The notes beneath the pieces were generated by a model that did not search any database, had not been told where the DNA came from, and worked only from the letters and a program-made list of their open reading frames with translations. This document shows, piece by piece, positions 5,737-10,329 of a stretch of DNA of 10,329 nucleotides (the stretch's first letter is position 1; each line of letters begins with the position of its first letter). The stretch comes from Alphaproteobacteria bacterium (GTDB lineage: Bacteria > Pseudomonadota > Alphaproteobacteria > UBA9219): NCBI GenBank assembly GCA_028693775.1, contig JAQUUS010000033.1:1-10329 (forward strand), read 5' to 3'. A program made the translations under genes and the position numbers.

Positions 5737-6960
5737 ATGAACGAACTGCCGCGTTTTATCCCGGAAACAATCGCCAAAACCGATGTTGAGATTCTGGCCT
5801 ATGAGCTTGATCCGGCCGACCCGTTTACTTGGCCGAGAGTCGACACCGAATGCCAGAAAGATCGTTTTTTCATCCTTCGCGGCATAGCCTCGCTGCTCAC
5901 CGCAGGGCTCATCCCGCTCATCGACGAAAAAGAAAGAAACGCCTGCCCCTTTCCCGTCATCGCCTTGACGGATCATTTCGATATCAAACGAGCCAAGCAA
6001 AACAGCATCGCCGTGCTCGAAACAAATCAGGTCAAGCCTGAACAAAAGCAGATTGCCCTGTCGGCAACCCGGCTTGCGGCAGCGCTTCTTGAAACGCAAG
6101 GGCATCGGAAGCTGGCGGCGAATATAGACGCATGGCTCATCGAAACATTCGGGCAGGAAACCCTAGACGAAGCCGCCGCCGCGACAAAACAGCTTACGAA
6201 ACACACGGAAGAAATCCGGCAACTGGACAAGGACCTGTGCGCGTTGCTCAGGATGCCGAACACACTAGATCCGCCCACATGGACACCGAATACGTCACCA
6301 ATAACCTTTGGTATGAACTATTGGACCAAGCCCCTCCACGAGCATTCTTTTTGGGAGAAGAATAAATCGACAACGCTCAAAGACATGTGGCATAGCGCCA
6401 CGAAGGACCCTACGACAAATTTTGGATTGGGGCCTTTTGACCACCCCTCCTACATTTTTTTGGAAGATAACCCGCAGCGCATCCCCAAAAACAGGCAGAA
6501 GCGCGCCGAAAAGAACCATGAGGCGGGGCATATCATAGATTTTTGTTCGAAAGATTTTGGCCAAAAGCCCTTCAAGCCTCTAAGGCATATAAGGCTTCCC
6601 GACGATGACCCGCACACCTCCGAAGACAAGCAGCAGCGTCTCGAGAAGAACCGTGAAGAAAACCATATAGTTTTCAGTTCGAGCTCATTTGACGCAAACG
6701 CCTCCAAGCTTGAAAACACGGACACGCTCAAAGATATGTGGCGTTGCGCCGCGAAAAACGCCCAGACTCCCGCCAAAAAACCCCGGCCATCCCCCGCGTA
6801 CGAACCATGGGACGAAGCGATTATCGCCAAGGTGAGCGAATCCCTGAGGGAAAAGGACAGAACAAGAACCAAAATCAATAAAAAGCTTCAACAGCTGGGC
6901 ATCATGACGCACGACAAAACGACCGCCCACAGGTACGTTCCCTACGGAAACAATCTCTGA
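5737..6960 (+). CDS. Hypothetical repeat-containing protein, 407 aa
   Basis: I do not recognise a family. The start is supported by AAGG seven bases upstream of the ATG. Residues 1-175 look like a compact, mostly helical domain (for example RGIASLLTAGLIPLIDEKER and LSATRLAAALLETQG) with no signal peptide. Residues 176-345 are rich in Pro, Lys, Asn and His. They contain two adjacent 45-residue repeats (228-272 and 273-317) flanked by two copies of TLKDMW (213-218 and 330-335). Residues 356-405 are charged and helical (IIAKVSESLREKDRTRTK, then INKKLQQLGIMTHDKTTAHR) and could be a small nucleic-acid-binding or helix-turn-helix module; this is only an impression. The gene stands alone on its strand, with a divergent operon to the left and the ABC ATPase 124 bases downstream. 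It may be a lineage-specific protein. Function unknown. Confidence 0.7.
   Translation: MNELPRFIPETIAKTDVEILAYELDPADPFTWPRVDTECQKDRFFILRGIASLLTAGLIPLIDEKERNACPFPVIALTDHFDIKRAKQNSIAVLETNQVKPEQKQIALSATRLAAALLETQGHRKLAANIDAWLIETFGQETLDEAAAATKQLTKHTEEIRQLDKDLCALLRMPNTLDPPTWTPNTSPITFGMNYWTKPLHEHSFWEKNKSTTLKDMWHSATKDPTTNFGLGPFDHPSYIFLEDNPQRIPKNRQKRAEKNHEAGHIIDFCSKDFGQKPFKPLRHIRLPDDDPHTSEDKQQRLEKNREENHIVFSSSSFDANASKLENTDTLKDMWRCAAKNAQTPAKKPRPSPAYEPWDEAIIAKVSESLREKDRTRTKINKKLQQLGIMTHDKTTAHRYVPYGNNL
6418..6687 (+). repeat. Two tandem 45-residue protein repeats
   Basis: Unit 1 is 6418-6552 (residues 228-272) and unit 2 is 6553-6687 (273-317). They align without gaps. Shared positions include FG-x2-PF near the start, I-x-L-x-D in the middle, then Q-x-R-x-EKN-x-E-x2-HI near the end; about 15 of the first 40 positions are identical. 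The repeat is visible only as protein, so the duplication is old or under selection. Confidence 0.7.
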
Positions 6961-7016
6961 CACCTGACGCCCGGCCTTCATTCCGGCAGGCTCCTTATTC
7001 GGAGGCGGTTAAATTT

Positions 7017-7045
7017 TTGACGAAAAAATTGCGAAACCGGATAAA
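7017..7045 (+). promoter_or_regulatory. Candidate sigma-70 promoter for the ABC ATPase gene
   Basis: TTGACG (7017-7022) differs by one base from the -35 consensus. GATAAA (7040-7045), a 4 of 6 match to TATAAT, follows after a 17-base spacer. Transcription would begin near 7052, about 33 bases before the preferred start codon. Confidence 0.45.
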
Positions 7046-7084
7046 AAAAGGCAAGATCGCGGGCCTTAAGGAATGCAAAAAGCC

Positions 7085-8110
7085 ATGACCGAGCCGACAC
7101 CTACAGACGATCCGGACTACGCCCCTGATTATGCGGTAGAAATCTCGAATCTCGTCAAGACCTACCGAGGCGAGGAAGGCCAGGAGCCCACACAGGCGCT
7201 CAAGGGCATAAACCTGCGAATTCCGCGCGGAAGCATCTTCGGCCTTCTGGGCCCGAACGGCGCGGGAAAATCGACGCTCATCAACGTGCTTGCGAGCCTC
7301 GTTATCAAAACGTCGGGAACGGCATCGATCTGGGGCTACGAAGTTTCGCAAAGCCCGCGCATGGCACGTTCGTCCATCGGCGTCGTGCCGCAAGAACTGA
7401 CCCTCGATTCGTTTTTTTCGGCGCGCGAACTGCTGGACCTGCAAGCGGGGCTCTACGGCGTCCCCCAGAACGAGCGGCGCACAGAAGAACTGCTCGACAT
7501 CGTGGGCCTGAGCGAAAAAGCGGATGTCTCGGGCCGGTCTCTGTCGGGAGGCATGAAGCGGCGGCTCATGATCGCAAAGGCGCTGGCGCACAGTCCGCCC
7601 GTGCTCGTGCTCGACGAGCCGACGGCGGGCGTCGATGTCGAACTTCGCCGGTCGCTATGGAATTACGTCAAAAAGCTCAACGCGGCAGGAACGACGATCC
7701 TGCTCACAACGCACTATCTCGAAGAAGCGCAAGAGCTGTGCGACCGGATTGCGATCATCAACCACGGCAGCCTGATCGCAAACGACACCAAGGAAAATCT
7801 CCTCCTCCGGATCGACAACAAGCGGCTGACCCTGACGCTGGACCGGTCGTTTCAGGAGCTGCCCGAAAACATGCGCGCGCAAGGCTGGGAACGGCTCGAC
7901 CCGCAGCGGCTGACAATCGCCTACCGCCCGAGCCAGATGGCGGCATCGGCGCTGCTGCGCCTCGTGCAAATGAACGGCTTTACGATCAAGGACATCTCGA
8001 CGGACGAAACCACCATCGAAGACGTCTTCCTGCAACTGACAGGCACGAGCGAAAAAGAACCGCCGCGCGACAACGGCAAGCCTCCGCAAGACGACATCGA
8101 ACAGCTCTAA
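7085..8110 (+). CDS. ABC transporter ATP-binding protein (ABC-2 / drug-export type)
   Basis: 341 residues from the preferred start. It is the nucleotide-binding subunit of an ABC transporter and would power an ABC-2-type membrane partner. All motifs are intact: Walker A GPNGAGKST (56-64), Q-loop VPQE (Gln103), signature LSGGMKRR (153-160), Walker B VLVLDEP with Asp177 and Glu178, D-loop AGVD, and H-loop TTHYLEEA with His210. The C-terminal 120 residues form the regulatory extension typical of DrrA/CcmA/YadG-like ATPases, ending in a polar tail. The ATG at 7073 is directly abutted by AAGGA, leaving no spacing, so I prefer the next ATG at 7085 (MTEPTPTD), where the spacing is 12 bases. No permease gene follows; the next gene is convergent and overlaps the stop by 4 bases, so the partner must be encoded elsewhere. 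Substrate unknown. Confidence 0.9.
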   Translation: MTEPTPTDDPDYAPDYAVEISNLVKTYRGEEGQEPTQALKGINLRIPRGSIFGLLGPNGAGKSTLINVLASLVIKTSGTASIWGYEVSQSPRMARSSIGVVPQELTLDSFFSARELLDLQAGLYGVPQNERRTEELLDIVGLSEKADVSGRSLSGGMKRRLMIAKALAHSPPVLVLDEPTAGVDVELRRSLWNYVKKLNAAGTTILLTTHYLEEAQELCDRIAIINHGSLIANDTKENLLLRIDNKRLTLTLDRSFQELPENMRAQGWERLDPQRLTIAYRPSQMAASALLRLVQMNGFTIKDISTDETTIEDVFLQLTGTSEKEPPRDNGKPPQDDIEQL

Positions 8111-9072
8111 CGGGCCAGACGGTCAAGCAACGCCTGCGCTTCAATCCCTGCGCGCGCCGGATAAGACGGCAGGCTCGCCGCGAGCCGGTCCGCAGCCTGC
8201 CGGGCCGCAAGCGTCATCTCGCGCGTCTTCTTCGTCTTTTCGATTGTTTCCATGACTTGATTGGCGCAACGAAGCACCTCGGCGTCTCCGGCCTTATCCT
8301 CTTTGCCCGCCCCTTCCTTCAAGGCGTCGTCAAGATGCGTCATGGCGCTGTCGGGATTATACCGGTATTCGGCCAACAACGCTCTTTGCCAGGCCGAAAG
8401 AAACCTGTCTTTCACAGCACATCCGCAGGGCAAAAGCCTGGCTGCGGAATGCGGGAAATAAGCCGTGGAAAGGACGAGAAATTTATGAGCTTTCTCCGAA
8501 GCCCGGGCCTTGCCGACAAGAAAATCCGCCAGCCGGATCTGCTGCTCAACCCCCAAACCGAGAAGATCGTCCCTTTTTTCGTCGTTTGCCCGCCAACAGA
8601 ACGAGTCGAGCCTGTTATAGGTCCGCCCCGGCTGCAACTCGGCAAGCCTGTCGCAAACCTTTTTCCAATCATCCATCACAAAATCCAGCACACTGTTTTT
8701 TGGATTGTCGAAAAGCTGGCTTTCGAGCGCATCGGCAAAAGCAATCAAATGCTTTTCGTTATTGTAGGCCGACTTCTTTTCAAAGCAGGTCCCGAAAGCA
8801 TAAGCTTCATACCGTTCGGCCAGATGGCGGCATTCTGCCGCGAAAAAATCTTTTTTTCCCTGCGGGGAAGCCTGCTCGATTTCTTTGCCGACACCGTTCC
8901 AGAAATCAGCGCCCAGAATCACATTTTTGCTTGCCAGAAAACTGGCATAATTCTCCCCGAGGCTCCATACAGGCCCAAGATTGAGCCTGTCCTCAATATG
9001 TTGCCAAAAGTTCGAAAGAAAAAGATCGGCGCGCTTCCTGACTTCGGCGTCCGCCGTTCGCTTGCCGTCCAT
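8107..9072 (-). CDS. Hypothetical helical protein, 321 aa
   Basis: I do not recognise a family. The protein starts MDGKRTADAEVRKRADLF, with GGGAG about nine bases upstream. An ATG at 9114 would add 14 residues without a better site. It appears almost wholly alpha-helical, charged and soluble, with no signal peptide or membrane segment; helical-repeat (TPR-like) folding is possible. Cysteines occur at FAAEC, GTCF, FCW and LLPCGCAV. Short resemblances to the gene at the right edge (FFxAxx...LxERxxAYxxG, LPC-x-CA/LPCCA, and a C-terminal A-x-A-x-LD+) suggest the two may be distant paralogues. It is the last of three minus-strand genes, 61 bases after the repeat protein, and overlaps the ABC ATPase stop by 4 bases. 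Confidence 0.65.
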   Translation of the reverse strand: MDGKRTADAEVRKRADLFLSNFWQHIEDRLNLGPVWSLGENYASFLASKNVILGADFWNGVGKEIEQASPQGKKDFFAAECRHLAERYEAYAFGTCFEKKSAYNNEKHLIAFADALESQLFDNPKNSVLDFVMDDWKKVCDRLAELQPGRTYNRLDSFCWRANDEKRDDLLGLGVEQQIRLADFLVGKARASEKAHKFLVLSTAYFPHSAARLLPCGCAVKDRFLSAWQRALLAEYRYNPDSAMTHLDDALKEGAGKEDKAGDAEVLRCANQVMETIEKTKKTREMTLAARQAADRLAASLPSYPARAGIEAQALLDRLAR

Positions 9073-9133
9073 GATCGTAAGCTCCCGCTTGTCGGCCCGG
9101 TCCCGGGCGCGCACAAAAAACGCCCGTGAAGCC

Positions 9134-9529
9134 CTATAATATGTAGGCCTTGAGATTTACAGCCGGTTGAACCCCCGCACGCCGGGCCGGAGCCTCAACC
9201 TCCTTGCCCTCGAGATAGTAACGCGCATCCCTGATAACGCCCTCGGGAGAAACGAGAAAATAAGCCGGGCCGTTTTCGTTATGCCACTTGTCGAGCTTGC
9301 AATACACAAGCGCGGTATCCCCGTTGGGCAAGCGGCGAATATCGGCCGGAGCGTCCTCGCGATCCAGCCAGCCGTTAAAGCAAAACTGCATGCGATCGAC
9401 ACGGCCCTCGGCGTCGCGAGAGATGAAAGCCGGCTCCTTGAGCCGATGCAATCTGCCGTACTCATCGAAAAATTTTTCTTCCGAACTTCCGTCATGAAAT
9501 TCGACAATGCTGTGTTTAACGTTTTTCAT
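9134..9529 (-). CDS. Small protein with three HRxxGPA-like repeats, 131 aa
   Basis: The start at 9529 (MKNVKHSIVEF) is fixed by a strong GGAGG five bases upstream, so the ATG at 9544 is not needed. Three repeats of 27-28 residues fill most of the protein: GRLHRLKEPAFI (25-36), GWLDREDAPADI (53-64) and DKWHNENGPAYF (80-91). Each is followed by a G-containing turn and an aromatic strand (for example MQFCFN and ARYYLE). The pattern matches a loose 'x-x-HR-x-x-GPA-x-x ... G ... Y-x-x-G' beta-repeat seen in scattered bacterial, phage and viral proteins, similar in logic to MORN repeats. No signal peptide. The function is unknown; binding or structural roles are common for such repeats. It sits 21 bases after the preceding gene and is very likely co-transcribed with it. 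Confidence 0.72.
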   Translation of the reverse strand: MKNVKHSIVEFHDGSSEEKFFDEYGRLHRLKEPAFISRDAEGRVDRMQFCFNGWLDREDAPADIRRLPNGDTALVYCKLDKWHNENGPAYFLVSPEGVIRDARYYLEGKEVEAPARRAGVQPAVNLKAYIL

Positions 9530-9550
9530 AAATACCTCCGTCAAAAACCG

Positions 9551-10329
9551 TTATTTAAAATCAAACTTGTCGAGAAAAGCCCTGGCCTGTTTATTTTCGG
9601 GTTCGATGCGCACCGGCTTTTCAACCGCATCGAGCTCCGCAATCCGGGCTCTGGCGCTGCTGCGAAGGGCATCCTTGGTCGCATAACGCGCAACCCACGT
9701 CCACGCCTCGCGCTTGCCCTCGACCGAAACCATCGCATCCGCGCAGCAAGGAAGCCCTTCCGTCGCGACATAGGCCACCAAAAAGCTGGGGCTTTTTTTC
9801 TCATCCCTGACCTTGCGAATGGCCTCGACCTGAGCCTTGGCCCGATCCGCAAGATTATCAATACGAAGAAGAGCCAGCATGAACTGGCATGTGGCAAACG
9901 CGCTCAGCTTGCTGTCCAACGGCTCATTTTTCTCGATCTCCACGCATACGTTCAGGCACGCCTTCGGCTCAAGCCCCTTCATATTGGCGGCCAGAGCGTC
10001 TATTCCCTTTTTCTGCCAGCCGCTATTATCGTCCGCATAGTGCGCAAGGCGGCGGCAAGCTTCGATGGCGTCCGCAGAGCCCTTGGGTTGTTCCGACGCC
10101 TCGGCATAAAAACGCGCGAAGCATCCGTCTTTGATCGCCTCATAACTAACGCCCGACGAATAGGCATCGAGGCGTTCCGTAAGAACGGCAGACGATGCGG
10201 CCGCTACGAAAAACCCGTCAACGGACCTCTGCCGTTGTTCCGGCGTAACGGCATAAAGCGAAGCCGAGAAAAAATGCCCATAACGGGTATAAAATTCAGG
10301 GACCTCTTGTGCATGCTCGAAATCGCAAT
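9551..10329 (-). CDS. Hypothetical helical protein, 5' end outside the window
   Basis: The frame is open from the stop at 9551 to the right edge, giving at least 259 residues. The ATG at 9982 is internal, because I translated 9983-10327 in frame and found no stop. The visible part runs from CDFEHAQEVPEFYTRYGHFF to the C-terminus ARAFLDKFDFK. It looks helical, soluble and Ala-rich, with several cysteines (DGCF, EACRR, KACLNVC, ATCQF, LPCCA). A TPR- or HEAT-like solenoid is possible. No family recognised. Upstream genes of this operon may lie beyond the window. See the 321-residue protein for a possible relative two genes downstream. Confidence 0.68.
   Translation of the reverse strand, partial: CDFEHAQEVPEFYTRYGHFFSASLYAVTPEQRQRSVDGFFVAAASSAVLTERLDAYSSGVSYEAIKDGCFARFYAEASEQPKGSADAIEACRRLAHYADDNSGWQKKGIDALAANMKGLEPKACLNVCVEIEKNEPLDSKLSAFATCQFMLALLRIDNLADRAKAQVEAIRKVRDEKKSPSFLVAYVATEGLPCCADAMVSVEGKREAWTWVARYATKDALRSSARARIAELDAVEKPVRIEPENKQARAFLDKFDFK

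Noticed and set aside
6966..7018. Possible hairpins after the 407-residue gene as a terminator
   Set aside because: CTCC/GGAG gives only a 4-bp stem and the T-run is several bases away; not strong enough to list.
9095..9108. GCCCGG-TC-CCGGGC palindrome upstream of the 321-residue gene as a terminator
   Set aside because: The loop is too short and no T tract follows on the minus strand.
7657..9129. 490-residue plus-strand frame across the end of the ABC ATPase and the opposing gene
   Set aside because: It overlaps the conserved ATPase in another frame and then runs antisense to a gene with a good ribosome-binding site. Its composition is Arg/Pro-rich, typical of a shadow frame.
9551..9982. 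A complete 143-residue gene starting at 9982
   Set aside because: The frame continues without a stop to the window edge, with similar helical, Ala-rich composition, so the ATG is internal to a larger gene.
1..10329. tRNA, rRNA, CRISPR, insertion sequence, toxin-antitoxin or phage signatures
   Set aside because: Both strands were read for these and nothing convincing was seen.

Overview
The window most likely comes from a Gram-negative proteobacterium, and probably an alphaproteobacterium with an anaerobic or facultative life. Three things point there. One is a small CHCC zinc-finger protein of the NDUFS6-like type common in Alphaproteobacteria. The second is a class III (oxygen-sensitive) ribonucleotide reductase under a textbook FNR/FixK box. 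The third is a glycine-zipper envelope protein at the left edge. Genus cannot be read from the sequence. No rRNA, tRNA, CRISPR array, transposase, integrase or phage gene was seen.

Layout, left to right. (1) The 3' part of a glycine-zipper envelope protein (+), closed by a strong hairpin terminator. (2) An unrecognised acidic protein (+). (3) The anaerobic nucleotide-reduction pair on the minus strand, nrdD then nrdG, with a terminator-like hairpin between them. The nrdD promoter carries a perfect FNR box at about -41.5, a TATAAT -10 box and a 29-bp imperfect dyad filling the space between. (4) A compact minus-strand set: CHCC zinc-finger protein, one-helix pilin-like protein, and a GxGD prepilin peptidase. 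(5) An unrecognised 407-residue protein (+) with two tandem 45-residue repeats in its C-terminal half. (6) An ABC-2-type ATPase (+) with no permease beside it. (7) A minus-strand cluster of three unrecognised genes entering from the right edge: a Cys-containing helical protein (5' end outside the window), a three-repeat HRxxGPA-like protein, and a second helical protein that may be a distant relative of the first.

How they work together. NrdD and NrdG supply deoxynucleotides without oxygen: NrdG uses an Fe-S cluster and S-adenosylmethionine to place the glycyl radical on NrdD. The promoter architecture says this is switched on when oxygen runs out. The hairpin between the genes probably keeps activase levels below those of the reductase. 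The pilin-like protein and peptidase probably form a substrate-enzyme pair for an envelope filament or secretion apparatus whose other parts are not here. The last three genes are probably co-transcribed; their function is unknown. I see no complete new defence or mobile system. The parts most worth following are the nrdD operator, the repeat-containing 407-residue protein, and the right-hand cluster.

Several start codons here differ from the longest possible reading frame. They were chosen from ribosome-binding sites, family N-termini, or because the longer start would run through a promoter or terminator.
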